Shown here: one piece after another, positions 35,992 to 46,349 of the stretch | How positions within the stretch are numbered: position 1 is the first letter of the stretch | Layout of the letters: the number at the start of each line of letters is the position of its first letter | From: UBA2365 sp964594045 | GTDB lineage: Bacteria > Bacteroidota > Bacteroidia > Chitinophagales > Saprospiraceae | Length of the DNA: 64,000 nucleotides | Direction: 5' to 3' | Assembly (NCBI GenBank): GCA_964594045.1 | Contig: CAZQKR010000007.1 | Coordinates: 1-64,000, forward strand | Position numbers and translations under genes: made by a program | Notes under the pieces: model-generated | What the model was told of the DNA's origin: nothing | Database searches by the model: none | The model's input: the letters and a program-made list of their open reading frames with translations, nothing else

Positions 35992-37656
35992 ATGAAATCA
36001 AAATTCATAATTAAATTTTTTGTAGTAATAATTTTTGCTTGGGCAATTAATAATATTAAAGCATTTACTCAATTGCCAAATTATATGTGGGCTATAAACT
36101 CAACCGGAGATATTTTCGAATCAGTTAAGTCAGTAACTGATAATTATGGAAATATTTATACAGTGGGAACATTCATAGGTACAGTCAATTATGGAGACTT
36201 CACCTTAACATCGAAAAGTATTGCGTCTGATATCTTTATTGTTAAGTATAATCAAAATGGTGATATTCTTTGGGCTAAAAGTTTTGGAGGGAGTAAAATT
36301 GATGTAGTTAAAGATTGCGTTATTGATTATGAGGGAAACTTATATTTAATCGGATATTTTAATAGTGAAACTCTTGAAACAGGTAGCACAATCCTTTCTC
36401 CTTTTATAGGCTGGGATTTACTCGTTATTAAACTTAACCAGACTGGGAATGTTTTATGGTCAAGAAATTTTGGTGGAGATGGTCATGAATATGGACTGAG
36501 TTGTGCAATTTTACCAAATGGCAATATTATTCTTTCTGGTGAATTTTATGGAGAATTAATGCATTTTGGGAGTGTACTTACAAACAACCAAAATTGCGGT
36601 ACACAGTTTTATGCTGAACTTGAACCTGATGCGGACATCGTGAGTGCTTTCACCATTCAAGAATGCAATGATATTTATAAGACTTCTGGTTTAAAGTGTA
36701 TTTCAAGTGGAACAAGTTGTAAATTTTATCTATTAGGAAGCGATAACAATAAAAAGGTTGTTTTTTTACATGAATTAGGATGTGGAGGTATTCCCAATTA
36801 TAATTTATTAAACATGTCCACTTCTAATGACGGAGAGGTGTATATAGTAGGTGCAGCAATAGATCCCATTGGTAGTATTTATGTTTGGGGAAGATTCGAT
36901 AGTCATAGTTTAGAGGTTTCTGCAAGTGGTTCAACCAATAAAGTAAAATTAATAAATAAAAGTAATTTTAAGACTAATGATATTTTTCTTCTTAAAATAT
37001 CATATGAACACAAATTGTTATGGGCAAGGAGTTTTGGAAGCTTAGATTATGATAATATTTATTCCTGTTCAATAAAGAATAATGGCGGTATTTTTATAAC
37101 AGGTACTTTTGGGCTACCTAGTATTCTTTTTGACAACTTTGAACTTGAACATGATGCTACTCTCGTTGGTGATATTTTTACAGTGGAGTTAGATAACAAT
37201 GGAAATGTAAATTGGGCAACATCTTCAAAGGCAACAGGATTTTTTGATCCTAAAAATACAATAGATAAAAATGATAATTTATACCTATATGGAGAGTACA
37301 CAGGTGAATGTACTTTCGGGAATTTTACACTTGATAATGCAATCGGAGGTTATTCTTTTATTTGTAAATTAGGAATTACTTCATCCGTTGAAAAAATAAA
37401 TTCTGATAGTGAAGTATTAATAATTCCAAATCCAAATCAAGGCAATTTTGTAATAAAAGTACCAGGAGATTCGAAATATAATAAAATTGAAATAATTAAT
37501 TTAGAGGGTAAAATATTGTGGACACAAAGACTCAAGGAGATTATTGAAGAGCATACCATCACACTTCCAGCTTATATTCAAAATGGAACTTACATCATCA
37601 AACTAAGTAATATCAGTGGAAAACAATTGTATAGGAAAATAATTCTATATAATTAA
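35992..37656 (+). CDS. T9SS type A sorting-domain surface protein with beta-propeller-like repeats
   Basis: The 554-residue protein has a signal peptide (about 1-26). Repeated units like DNYGNIYTVGTF, DYEGNLYLIGYF and DKNDNLYLYGEY match the SBBP-like repeats of propeller proteins. The C-terminal ~75 residues form a type IX secretion sorting domain (IIPNPNQGNFVIKV ... ENGTYIIKL-like QNGTYIIKLSNISGKQLYRK). It should cross the outer membrane by T9SS and be attached to or released from the surface. No enzymatic motif is seen; adhesion or binding is possible. Codon use is very AT-rich, like its surroundings, which hints at acquisition from another source. Confidence 0.88.
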   Translation: MKSKFIIKFFVVIIFAWAINNIKAFTQLPNYMWAINSTGDIFESVKSVTDNYGNIYTVGTFIGTVNYGDFTLTSKSIASDIFIVKYNQNGDILWAKSFGGSKIDVVKDCVIDYEGNLYLIGYFNSETLETGSTILSPFIGWDLLVIKLNQTGNVLWSRNFGGDGHEYGLSCAILPNGNIILSGEFYGELMHFGSVLTNNQNCGTQFYAELEPDADIVSAFTIQECNDIYKTSGLKCISSGTSCKFYLLGSDNNKKVVFLHELGCGGIPNYNLLNMSTSNDGEVYIVGAAIDPIGSIYVWGRFDSHSLEVSASGSTNKVKLINKSNFKTNDIFLLKISYEHKLLWARSFGSLDYDNIYSCSIKNNGGIFITGTFGLPSILFDNFELEHDATLVGDIFTVELDNNGNVNWATSSKATGFFDPKNTIDKNDNLYLYGEYTGECTFGNFTLDNAIGGYSFICKLGITSSVEKINSDSEVLIIPNPNQGNFVIKVPGDSKYNKIEIINLEGKILWTQRLKEIIEEHTITLPAYIQNGTYIIKLSNISGKQLYRKIILYN

Positions 37657-37696
37657 ATTTTTATAGGCAAAAATTTATTAAATCAATATAATTAAA

Positions 37697-37885
37697 TTGC
37701 AAAAACTAACTTCTACAATAGGATTAATTGGATTTGTCCTCATTATAATTGGGTTATTCAATAAAAGTAAAACAGTTGGTAACCGTGTAATGAAAATAGG
37801 TTCAATTATAATGGCAATTGCTATACTTTTAGATTGCTCACTTGGTTTTTATGATGGATTTACAGGCTATTCTCAACGTGATTGA
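37697..37885 (+). CDS. Tiny two-helix membrane protein (uncertain)
   Basis: The 62-residue open frame starts with TTG at 37697 and predicts two transmembrane helices (about 7-22 and 34-52) with a short basic loop (NKSKTVGNRVMK) between. No family is recognised. The hydrophobic pattern and the 40-bp gap after the T9SS gene make it plausible, but the lack of an ATG weakens the case. Confidence 0.4.
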   Translation: MQKLTSTIGLIGFVLIIIGLFNKSKTVGNRVMKIGSIIMAIAILLDCSLGFYDGFTGYSQRD

Positions 37886-38194
37886 CTAAATAATTTAATT
37901 CATAATTTATGTTCGTTTCAAAGACAAAGCAAAGTTATTCTTCTGTAACCAAATCAAGAGTTAGTTAATAGAGCTCTATAATATTTAGGTCATGATAATT
38001 CTTATGGAAAGAATATTAATTATTTTATGACATATTTAATATACGTATAAATTGAAATATAGAAAGAATAGATTTTAGTTAAATTATGAATTACAAAGAA
38101 GATATTACAACATACCTGCTTATTAATTAGAATATCATTCTTAACAAGAAGAAAACCCATATTAAAATTACGATTTTATGCAGCTAATCTGTTT
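37886..38194. other. AT-rich intergenic stretch
   Basis: Nothing recognisable is seen in these 309 bases beyond AT-rich sequence. Confidence 0.35.
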
Positions 38195-38434
38195 TTGATT
38201 ATTTTAATTTACTTTTTATCAGAGTTAACTGATTATGGTTCATTATTTGTTTTGGCGGTATTGTGCTATTTGATTCCGGATCTTTATTCTATTTATTGGT
38301 TGAATAAATGTGGGGATTGGGAAGTTTATTCAACACAAATAAAGCCAAATTTTAGGGAAAGATTAATTAGGTGGGGTATTATTCTGGTAATAGTTATTAT
38401 AATAATTTTATCGATTCTATCCGACTATGGTTGA
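38195..38434 (+). CDS. Small membrane protein (uncertain)
   Basis: The 79-residue open frame starts with TTG and predicts two or three hydrophobic helices (about 1-8, 15-35 and 58-76), with a polar middle (NKCGDWEVYSTQIKPNFRERL). No family is recognised. The N-terminus may be truncated, since the first helix begins at once. Confidence 0.35.
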   Translation: MIILIYFLSELTDYGSLFVLAVLCYLIPDLYSIYWLNKCGDWEVYSTQIKPNFRERLIRWGIILVIVIIIILSILSDYG

Positions 38435-39043
38435 GAGTCACAGAAATTATAAATTTAATTGGTCAATTATATACAATAAAAAATTTCTTAATCTTTAAAA
38501 AGGGTTCAGTTTCTATTTTTAAGAATCATAGTTAATGAGATGATATTTATATAGGAATGCCATAAGTACCAAAATATCTTGTACAAATGATCAATCAAGA
38601 TAAATATTCACTTTTGACATAAATTTAGCATATTATTTCTAACTATTTACTTATAAACAAATATCGTTAAGCCACAAGTATTAAAAAGACAGAATTAACT
38701 CAAATCATTTGTCGGCGATTCAGAAGGCTATGTAAAAAATGACTGAGGTGGTCTTTCCTTTTCATGATTTGAAATTCATCGTCGAAGAAATAGGTGCGGA
38801 GAAAGGTCTTGTTGTGGATATGTATTTAGCATGAGGTACTCTTGATGAACCATTTGGCACAATACTGCCCTAAAATCGATGGTCATAAATCTGGGACACA
38901 AATGGCAGATTTGAAAACAGTAATTTTTTTAGAAAATGGTTGTTCAGAATTAGTATGCATATAAGAAAATATGGAGTTTTTTATACATGAAAATGATTGA
39001 TCAAATTCAGATGAATTCAGAATAGAACTAAGGAAAATCATCA
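38435..39043. other. Intergenic region, possibly holding gene remnants
   Basis: No intact gene. Around 38741-38835 one frame reads as plausible protein (MTEVVFPFHDLKFIVEEI followed by GAEKGLVVDMYLA) before a stop, with no continuing frame recognised. The base composition there is richer in G and C than in the surroundings, so a decayed gene is possible. The family cannot be named. Confidence 0.3.
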
Positions 39044-40756
39044 ATGAATGATAGGATCAAAAATTTTGGTAAACTAAAAGATAGAGCCATGAATACATTT
39101 TTTAATTTCAATAGAATCAAATATTGTGCTTTTATTATTATAGCATTTGTTTTATTCAACATTACGGTTGCAAATTGTCAAATTACATTTGAGGTTCCAA
39201 CAGGTATAAAAGCCAAAGTGACCGGAACAGGACGAACTACAGGTCATATAGCTGATTTGAAACTTACTAATGGTACTGAGGAGGAATATCAGACTTCTCT
39301 GGGCCCATTTTATATTCCTTCCTCAGGGCAATATCAACCATACATAGTTCCGGCTCAGATCAATGTGACTGTTCCTCCCGATGCTACAATTAATATACCT
39401 ATGAAAGGATACTGCACAGATATACACAAACCCCCGGTTGGTTCAGGTGAGGATTTACCTCCTGTCACAAGCTGGATCATTCCTGGTGTAATTACAGACC
39501 AATGGGAGCCGGATGAAAATGATGGTTGGATTCCAAAAATAATTACAGTTCCGCCATCAGAAGGGAAAGGTGAAAATTTGGATAACATTGTGACGCTGAT
39601 TCCTGGTACTGACCAGCCGCTGACATACACCATTGATCAATATATATATCCGGGTGCTACCGCACCTGTTTTACTAAAATCTATAGACTTGATCAGCACT
39701 GCATATGACAGTTTAAAGAATTCAAATAATATTCTGACTCCGTTCAGTAGCAATCCCGAAAAAGAACGTGAGGCTGTGATTCAACAGACATTCTGGATCT
39801 TTACATCCAGTATCAGCGGTGAGGAATATAACAAAGAACAGTTTGAAGCGAAAATGATAGGGCAGTTTGAAAATCAGACTGGTAAGTCTGTTTCTATGAT
39901 TCCAAAGGAAAGTAAGGAAAAATTTGATCAGGGAGTGGATGATTTTTGGAATACATTTAACCTTGTCGGCGCGGAGGCAAAAGTATTATCAAATAGCGCT
40001 GCAGAGATGAATAAAGATATGCCTTCAGTCCCTGGATCAGATGTATCTGCGGTTAAGCCACATACGGAAAAGGATACTTCGGCAAAAAAGATGGAAGCAG
40101 AAGCTATGACAAGCGGACAAAATCCGGTAATACAAAATACAAATCCAATTACGCCATCTGTGGAAGAACCTTCTCACATGATACAACATAATGAGAAAAT
40201 GGAGAATGAAGGAGAAAAAACTCCCCCGAAGTCTTCGACTGATAAAGATAGGAAATCGCAGTGTGAATGTAAGTCTTTTAAAGGCAAATTGTTCACCGAT
40301 CAGGGACTTAAGGAAACGGTAGATTTCTCTCCAGATATGTCGAAAGTCAATCCCAAACAAGAAATCATTTATCCAAGGGTCGATTTTGAAGCACCTAAGG
40401 ATAAAACCAAACCAAAAGAGTTTTCTGTTACAATATCTGACCTGAAACTGGATTGTGATTGTGAAAAAGGAAAATGCGATATGCTGGCAGCCGAAGATGA
40501 TGAATTCGGAAAAGATGAAAAATATTCAATATCAATAGCATCATACGAAGGAGTAAGTTATGAAGGTAGTAGCAAAATAAAAACTTCCGGGGCTCACGAA
40601 TACAAATTTAAATCTACTGTTAAAAGTGATGATATTAAAATCTCGTTTAAATTGGCAAGTTACTGTAAATCTGAAGAATGCGACAAAAAGATGTGCAAAG
40701 CAACCATTGTTTTGAGCTTTAAGGATGAAGATGATAGTTTGAAAAAGAAAAAATGA
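39044..40756 (+). CDS. Large secreted protein of unknown function with Cys-paired C-terminal domain
   Basis: The 570-residue protein has a signal peptide after a short N-terminal extension (hydrophobic core CAFIIIAFVLFNITVANC; an alternative start is the ATG at 39089). The N-terminal part (about 50-230) is beta-rich and Pro/Gly-rich. A charged low-complexity linker (about 330-410) follows. The C-terminal ~160 residues hold closely spaced Cys (CECKS, CDCEKGKCD, CKSEECDKKMCK) and end in DDSLKKKK. No family is recognised and no T9SS sorting domain is seen. The next gene starts 9 bp after the stop, so the two are probably one operon and may act together. Confidence 0.7.
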   Translation: MNDRIKNFGKLKDRAMNTFFNFNRIKYCAFIIIAFVLFNITVANCQITFEVPTGIKAKVTGTGRTTGHIADLKLTNGTEEEYQTSLGPFYIPSSGQYQPYIVPAQINVTVPPDATINIPMKGYCTDIHKPPVGSGEDLPPVTSWIIPGVITDQWEPDENDGWIPKIITVPPSEGKGENLDNIVTLIPGTDQPLTYTIDQYIYPGATAPVLLKSIDLISTAYDSLKNSNNILTPFSSNPEKEREAVIQQTFWIFTSSISGEEYNKEQFEAKMIGQFENQTGKSVSMIPKESKEKFDQGVDDFWNTFNLVGAEAKVLSNSAAEMNKDMPSVPGSDVSAVKPHTEKDTSAKKMEAEAMTSGQNPVIQNTNPITPSVEEPSHMIQHNEKMENEGEKTPPKSSTDKDRKSQCECKSFKGKLFTDQGLKETVDFSPDMSKVNPKQEIIYPRVDFEAPKDKTKPKEFSVTISDLKLDCDCEKGKCDMLAAEDDEFGKDEKYSISIASYEGVSYEGSSKIKTSGAHEYKFKSTVKSDDIKISFKLASYCKSEECDKKMCKATIVLSFKDEDDSLKKKK

Positions 40757-40765
40757 GTTTTGCAA

Positions 40766-43543
40766 ATGATGAAGAAAGCTACTTTTTTAGCTGTCATTTT
40801 GACATTTGCTTTTGAGTCTTTCACTCAAATACCAAAAACTTATGCTGAAGTCTGGCAGAATATTGAATTGACGTCCTCAAAAGCAAAATTAATTCAAAAG
40901 GAAAAAAGTTGGCCTGGACGGAAATATATAACTTTCGGTGCAGCAGGTGTTATTACAGGCACGGTTTTGTATTTTTCTGATGTATTTAAAAATGATATAA
41001 TTAAAGCAATTGATGACAGTTATAAGGTTGCCTGTGGTGAAAGATTTGAATTTTATCCGCTGGATAATGATACTGGCAACAAATTAAGTATCAAATCCTT
41101 TACAGGAAATCCTCCAGGACTGGTCTACTCAGATAATAATATTTTTACAGTATCTCCTGAGCTCACAAATTCATTTTCATTCAACTATACAATCGAAGAT
41201 GAAAAGGGAAATACCTCAACTGCAAATGTATTTGTAGAAATCACAAAAAACACATTGAATATTGAAACAATTTCCATTAATACTGAATCAGGTAATCCGG
41301 TTACTATAAACATCCTGTCTTATATTGACTGCAACACATGTAATATGACTTATATGAATGGGCCTCCGGAAACTTCATTTACATGGAAGCCAGAAGGTTC
41401 ATTTGAAGCATTGATCCACAATCTGTCAGGCAAAGAAAGTCAGTATAAATACGTTTTTACCATCGAGGGTGATTGTATACAAAAAGCAACAGGCAATTTG
41501 CTGATCAATGTGACACCCAAAATATGCAACATTGATCCAGATTTTAAAAAGAATCCGGCAAATTGTGATTCAAATGATGGCAGCATAATTATTAGCGGTG
41601 AATTAGGTACTCAATATTCTTTTTTGTGGAGTGATGGCAGCACTTCAAAAGATCTTATCAATGTCAGAGCCGGAGAATATAAGCTTAAGGTGACCAATTC
41701 TGCGCTTTCCTGTACCAAAGAGTTTTCATTTTCCCTGGAAGAAAAGCCGCCCGAATACTTTTCTGAGATCGAGATTCATGCAGGCAACTGCATCAGGAGC
41801 GGAGCAATAAAAACCAGTATTACAGGAAGTACAGATGATCAATTTTTATTGGAAGTTGTGGGGATTCAGGGTACATTTGAGTACAACATCGGTTCGGGTG
41901 ATGTTGATATAGCGGCATTGATTTCACAATCCATAAACGGTATACCAGTTACAGGAAAATTTGTCATCAACATAAGGAATTTAATTAAAAATGAAAGATG
42001 TACACAGCAAATCGAGATAGAAATTCCGAAGGATACTTTAATGTTATCTGCTGTACCAGACCATTATAATGCGAGTCCCAATGTCCTGTTAAAAGGGAAT
42101 GTGCTTAAAAATGATATTGGAACAGGACTAAATGCCATTAATATTGACCAGATAGAAGGCGCTTCAATAATAATTGAAAGTAACGGAGATTTTGAATTTA
42201 AAGGAAACATGGGTAATTACCAATATACTTACCAGATCAGGGATACTTGTGGAACCAATACACAGGGTAGTTTGAAAATTGAAGTTACTGAGGTTTTATG
42301 CAATTATTTAGTATATTTTGATGTCACGCCTACACTATGCGGAGCAGAAACAGGCGAAATATTCGCTGTAATCGTTCCGGATGATGGTGCAACCTTACTT
42401 TGGAGCAATGGAAAATATGGTGATTATGTAGACGAACTTAAACAGGGAATTTATTCTCTGACTATCACACACCCGACAGGAAGTTGTTTTCAGGAATTCA
42501 CAGTATTCATGCCAGAGCAGGAAATAAATTACATTCAAAATTCAGAAATAGTACAATCAACCTGTGAGTTGCCGCCGGAAATAATATTTGATTTGAATTC
42601 ACCGGTTTCGGAATTTATTTTAATGGTTGCAGAAGGTCCTTCCGGATCATTTGAGGCGATGCTACCGTCAGGAATAACCTACATGAGTGAATATATGGAT
42701 TTAAATCCCGGTTGGTGGATATTTTCCTTCAACGCACCTGAATTTCCTGAAAAATGCCTACAACAATTCTCCTGCGAACTAAATTCATTTGTGTTTCCTG
42801 AATTGATTTTTATGGATAAAAAAAACCCTACCACTCCGGATTCAAATGATGGTATTGTCATCGTAAATATTTCCGGAGGGAATGAACCTTTCTCAATTTC
42901 CATACCCGGGAAAATATTTACCGACCTGAAAGAAGGAATGAACCTCCTTTATGGTTTTTCCCAGGGCATTTATGAGCTTACAGCCATTGATAAATATGGG
43001 TGCCCATCCAACTCAATAGTAGTGGAATTGCAGGGTACTGGAGCAGGAAGTCCCGTTTATTATGATAATACAATATTATTCAATGCAAGCCTTCCTTTGA
43101 AAATACCTCATGAATATGAACCAATATCTTTGCCAGAGCTAACAGAAGTAAACATGAATTATACTATGTTAGATTTCAGGTTGTATTACAAAAGTTTTTT
43201 TTCAGGATTTAGTTTGGGAAATAGTCAAAAGATTATTTTTTTAAATGAAAACACATCGGATATTAATTCAAGATTATTTTGCTTTTCTATTGGACAATCA
43301 TTTGATATTCAAAATACTATGTTCTCCTATAGTTTTATTCAGGGGTATATGTGGGTAAGTCAAAATGATTTTGATGACAAAAAGAACAGTTTGCATAATT
43401 TTAACACATTCAGATCATCACTTGATTATAAATATGATAGCAAATTTTCAATCCAAGCCTCAATAGATTGGTTTTTTAACGACAAAAAAATGATATTTTC
43501 ATTAGTGACAAAATATAATTTCTTTGATTCAAAAAATCAATAA
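40766..43543 (+). CDS. Large SprB-repeat/Ig-like surface protein of unknown function
   Basis: The 925-residue protein has a signal peptide (about 1-20), and a second hydrophobic segment at about 52-70 (ITFGAAGVITGTVLYFSDVF). Ig- or cadherin-like domains follow (for example CGERFEFYPLDNDTGNKLSI and SPNVLLKGNVLKNDIGTGLN), then at least two SprB-type repeats (SNDGSIIISGELGTQYSFLW and TGEIFAVIVPDDGATLLWSN). The last ~150 residues are strand-rich and end in an aromatic pattern like an outer-membrane barrel rather than a T9SS sorting domain. SprB repeats are known from gliding-motility adhesins. A surface structural role is likely; the specific function is unknown. ATG at 40766 is used instead of the TTG at 40760. 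Confidence 0.75.
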   Translation: MMKKATFLAVILTFAFESFTQIPKTYAEVWQNIELTSSKAKLIQKEKSWPGRKYITFGAAGVITGTVLYFSDVFKNDIIKAIDDSYKVACGERFEFYPLDNDTGNKLSIKSFTGNPPGLVYSDNNIFTVSPELTNSFSFNYTIEDEKGNTSTANVFVEITKNTLNIETISINTESGNPVTINILSYIDCNTCNMTYMNGPPETSFTWKPEGSFEALIHNLSGKESQYKYVFTIEGDCIQKATGNLLINVTPKICNIDPDFKKNPANCDSNDGSIIISGELGTQYSFLWSDGSTSKDLINVRAGEYKLKVTNSALSCTKEFSFSLEEKPPEYFSEIEIHAGNCIRSGAIKTSITGSTDDQFLLEVVGIQGTFEYNIGSGDVDIAALISQSINGIPVTGKFVINIRNLIKNERCTQQIEIEIPKDTLMLSAVPDHYNASPNVLLKGNVLKNDIGTGLNAINIDQIEGASIIIESNGDFEFKGNMGNYQYTYQIRDTCGTNTQGSLKIEVTEVLCNYLVYFDVTPTLCGAETGEIFAVIVPDDGATLLWSNGKYGDYVDELKQGIYSLTITHPTGSCFQEFTVFMPEQEINYIQNSEIVQSTCELPPEIIFDLNSPVSEFILMVAEGPSGSFEAMLPSGITYMSEYMDLNPGWWIFSFNAPEFPEKCLQQFSCELNSFVFPELIFMDKKNPTTPDSNDGIVIVNISGGNEPFSISIPGKIFTDLKEGMNLLYGFSQGIYELTAIDKYGCPSNSIVVELQGTGAGSPVYYDNTILFNASLPLKIPHEYEPISLPELTEVNMNYTMLDFRLYYKSFFSGFSLGNSQKIIFLNENTSDINSRLFCFSIGQSFDIQNTMFSYSFIQGYMWVSQNDFDDKKNSLHNFNTFRSSLDYKYDSKFSIQASIDWFFNDKKMIFSLVTKYNFFDSKNQ

Positions 43544-43677
43544 TCCGGGAGGATGATAAAAATAAGTATTACACATGACTATTTTTCAAACAGGTTTACT
43601 TCAACGGAAAAAATATGGTTAAAGAAAGTATTCTGATCTATGTAATTTAAAATATTTAATGAGTATTGAATATTCCT

Positions 43678-44490
43678 ATGAATAAATCGACTGACTTATA
43701 TCTGCCAATAAATAATTTTGAAGCTATTTTCATTAAAAGTATTTGGAAATTATCTGATAATGAATTACAGGAAAGAAAGGAAATCATCTTACCAAAAGGT
43801 ACAATCGAGATAATATTTAATTTTTCTGATACCATCAAATATATGAATCCCCATTTACAGATCACGAAAATTTTACCGGCGGTTTTTGTTAATGGAATAA
43901 ATTTTAAACCCTTTGAGCTGGTAAAGTCCGGTAAACAGGAATTTGTGGGAATTCAATTAAACAGTATAGGAGTGAAGTTACTATTTAATTGCTCTGCTGA
44001 AGAATTTAAAAATAATGTTTGTGATGGTACAAACGTTTGTCCAATGTTAAGCTCTTTGACAGAAAAGTTGATTTACGCTCAATCATTTACTCAACAGGTT
44101 GACTTTATTTTGGAGTGGATAAGGAAGAAAATCCAAAAATTCAAGTACGAATATTCAATCGAAAGGGTATTATTAATCACAAGATTAATAAAAGTTGAAG
44201 GGGTAACGGTTAAAAAACTAACTAACGAAATTTGCTTATCTGACCGTCAGCTAAGAAGATTTTCCCGGGTATGGCTAGGGATGAATATGGAAGAATTTAT
44301 TCATTACAACAAATATATCAGAACTTTATACCAGATACATAATTCCAATAAAAACCTTACTACAATCGGCCTGGAAGCCGGTTATTATGATCAATCTCAC
44401 TTTATCCGGGAATTTAAGACTTATACTGATTTGACTCCCAAACAATACCGGAATGCCACCTCCGGATATCCTGGTCACATTTTTATTTAA
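43678..44490 (+). CDS. AraC-family transcriptional regulator
   Basis: The 270-residue protein has an N-terminal sensor-like domain (about 1-150, of the type found in DUF6597-AraC proteins) and a C-terminal pair of helix-turn-helix motifs (about 175-265). These include TNEICLSDRQLRRFSRVW and LTTIGLEAGYYDQSHFIREF, ending with the conserved TDLTPKQYRN. It probably activates nearby genes in response to a small molecule. The next genes, a membrane protein and a dihaem cytochrome c, lie on the same strand and are likely targets (inference). The ATG at 43678 is preferred over TTG at 43666. Confidence 0.88.
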   Translation: MNKSTDLYLPINNFEAIFIKSIWKLSDNELQERKEIILPKGTIEIIFNFSDTIKYMNPHLQITKILPAVFVNGINFKPFELVKSGKQEFVGIQLNSIGVKLLFNCSAEEFKNNVCDGTNVCPMLSSLTEKLIYAQSFTQQVDFILEWIRKKIQKFKYEYSIERVLLITRLIKVEGVTVKKLTNEICLSDRQLRRFSRVWLGMNMEEFIHYNKYIRTLYQIHNSNKNLTTIGLEAGYYDQSHFIREFKTYTDLTPKQYRNATSGYPGHIFI

Positions 44491-44562
44491 AAATTGTCCG
44501 AATCATACAATTTTCAGGACATGTAAAATTACAATTTTGCAACAGTTTTAAATTGAACAATT

Positions 44563-45246
44563 ATGATCAAATTAAGAGCAATTGTTGGTTTTTTAACAAT
44601 ATTATCAGGAATAACAGGACTGTTGAGTTATATTCTGGTTGCTGGAGCAGTAAATTTTAATTTTGATTTTTTTTCTGATTCTTCGCTTATATTTGAAACC
44701 CAGGGTGTCAGTAGCTCAATGTTAAGATGGAGTATGATAACCGATGTATTTGGTTATTATCTTTTATTGCTTCCTGTATTATTTTTTATCCATCATTGGT
44801 TAAAGGAAAGATCAAATTGGAGAGATTTAATTACGTTTTGTGGTGCAGCATATATTTTTGCCGGAGCACTTGGAGCCTCAATTCTTGGAGCTGCATGGCC
44901 GGCCTTATTAGAAAATTATGCAACAGCCTCCACTGATCATCAAGAAATTATAAAAATAACTTTTGACAGTCTTGCCTTAATTGTTGTGAATGGTATCTGG
45001 AATATTTTCGATGCCTTCATGTTCGGAGTATGGTTTATTTCTATCGGAATATTTATTAAAAGGGAGCATAAACTATGGGGTTGGTTCACCATTATTGTAG
45101 GAATAATATCCATTTTAGATTTTTCAGGTAATATATTTTCAGTAAAAATGCTGGCAGATTCAGCCCTAAATCTATATTTAGTTATGGCCCCTGCATGGGC
45201 AATTGGTTTCGGTTGGGCAATCAGACGAAGTACTTTTCTTAAATAA
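44563..45246 (+). CDS. Multi-helix membrane protein (DUF4386-like)
   Basis: The 227-residue protein has about six hydrophobic helices: 7-29, 56-78, 92-115, 131-155, 165-185 and 200-220. The pattern resembles DUF4386-type proteins of unknown function, though this assignment is from memory and tentative. It lies 72 bp after the AraC gene and 5 bp before the cytochrome gene, implying co-transcription with the latter. Confidence 0.65.
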   Translation: MIKLRAIVGFLTILSGITGLLSYILVAGAVNFNFDFFSDSSLIFETQGVSSSMLRWSMITDVFGYYLLLLPVLFFIHHWLKERSNWRDLITFCGAAYIFAGALGASILGAAWPALLENYATASTDHQEIIKITFDSLALIVVNGIWNIFDAFMFGVWFISIGIFIKREHKLWGWFTIIVGIISILDFSGNIFSVKMLADSALNLYLVMAPAWAIGFGWAIRRSTFLK

Positions 45247-45251
45247 TAAAA

Positions 45252-46244
45252 ATGAGAGAACTTTTTATGAAAAAGATGTTGAAATATACAGGTTTTGGAT
45301 TGATAATGATTATAATTATTCTATTTGGCTTAGGGATTTATGTAAAAACCATGCTTCCAAATGTCGGAGAGCCCAAAGATCTGAAAATTGAAAAAACTTC
45401 TGATAAAATTGACAGAGGACGTTACCTGGCTAATCATGTAATGGTATGCATTGATTGTCATTCTACCCGAGATTGGACTTCTTTTTCAGGACCGGTTGTC
45501 CCCGGTACTGAAGGTAAAGGCGGTGAAGTATTTGACCAGAACCAAGGATTTCCCGGAAAATATATTGCGCCCAATATCACTCCATTTAATCTTAAAGAAT
45601 GGACAGATGGAGAAATTTTCAGAGCGATTACCTCCGGGGTTTCTAAAGATGGGAGAGCTTTATTTTCTATCATGCCACACCATCTTTATGGACAACTTGA
45701 TCCGATGGATATAGAATCAGTTATTGTCTATCTGAGAAGTTTAAAACCAATTGATAATGAAACAGGTGTTTCCGTTTCTGATTTTCCGATGAATTTTATT
45801 ATAAATACAATACCGCAAAAACCTGCATTTAGTAAAATTCCCGAACAACAAGATAAAATCAACTACGGAAAATATTTGATCACAGCCGCAGGATGTATTG
45901 ATTGTCATACTAAACAAGATAAAGGGAGATTTGTCGGAGAACCCTATGCCGGTGGTTTTGAATTCAGAAACAATAACGGCTCCATCGTAAGGTCAGCTAA
46001 CCTGACACCTGATAAAACAACAGGTTTAGGAGCTTGGACGATTGATGAGTTTGTAAACCGATTTAAAATATATTCAGATAGTTCATATGCTGTCCAAAAG
46101 TCAAATATGACAGATTATCAGACTGTTATGCCTTGGACGAGGTACGCTGGGATGTCTGCAACTGACCTTGAAGCAATTTTTGTTTATCTTCAAAGCTTGC
46201 CACCGATTAATAATCGAGTTGAAACATTTGTGGCTGCGAAATAA
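45252..46244 (+). CDS. Membrane-anchored dihaem cytochrome c
   Basis: The 330-residue protein has an N-terminal membrane anchor (about 12-32) and two cytochrome c domains with haem motifs CIDCH at 66-70 and 215-219. Each domain shows the layout of alcohol-dehydrogenase-type cytochrome subunits (NITPFNLKEWTDGEIFRAI and NLTPDKTTGLGAWTIDEFV, SIMPHHLYGQLDPMDIESVI). Such proteins pass electrons from periplasmic dehydrogenases to the respiratory chain, but no dehydrogenase gene is near. The start may also be the ATG at 45267. It overlaps no neighbour and ends before a long gap. Confidence 0.88.
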   Translation: MRELFMKKMLKYTGFGLIMIIIILFGLGIYVKTMLPNVGEPKDLKIEKTSDKIDRGRYLANHVMVCIDCHSTRDWTSFSGPVVPGTEGKGGEVFDQNQGFPGKYIAPNITPFNLKEWTDGEIFRAITSGVSKDGRALFSIMPHHLYGQLDPMDIESVIVYLRSLKPIDNETGVSVSDFPMNFIINTIPQKPAFSKIPEQQDKINYGKYLITAAGCIDCHTKQDKGRFVGEPYAGGFEFRNNNGSIVRSANLTPDKTTGLGAWTIDEFVNRFKIYSDSSYAVQKSNMTDYQTVMPWTRYAGMSATDLEAIFVYLQSLPPINNRVETFVAAK

Positions 46245-46349
46245 ATTATACTACCTAGATTATCCTGAAATTTCTTTTCTTTTATTTATAAAAATAACAA
46301 TAAATTATTATATCATTTATACATTATTGATTTTACTCATAAGTACAAT

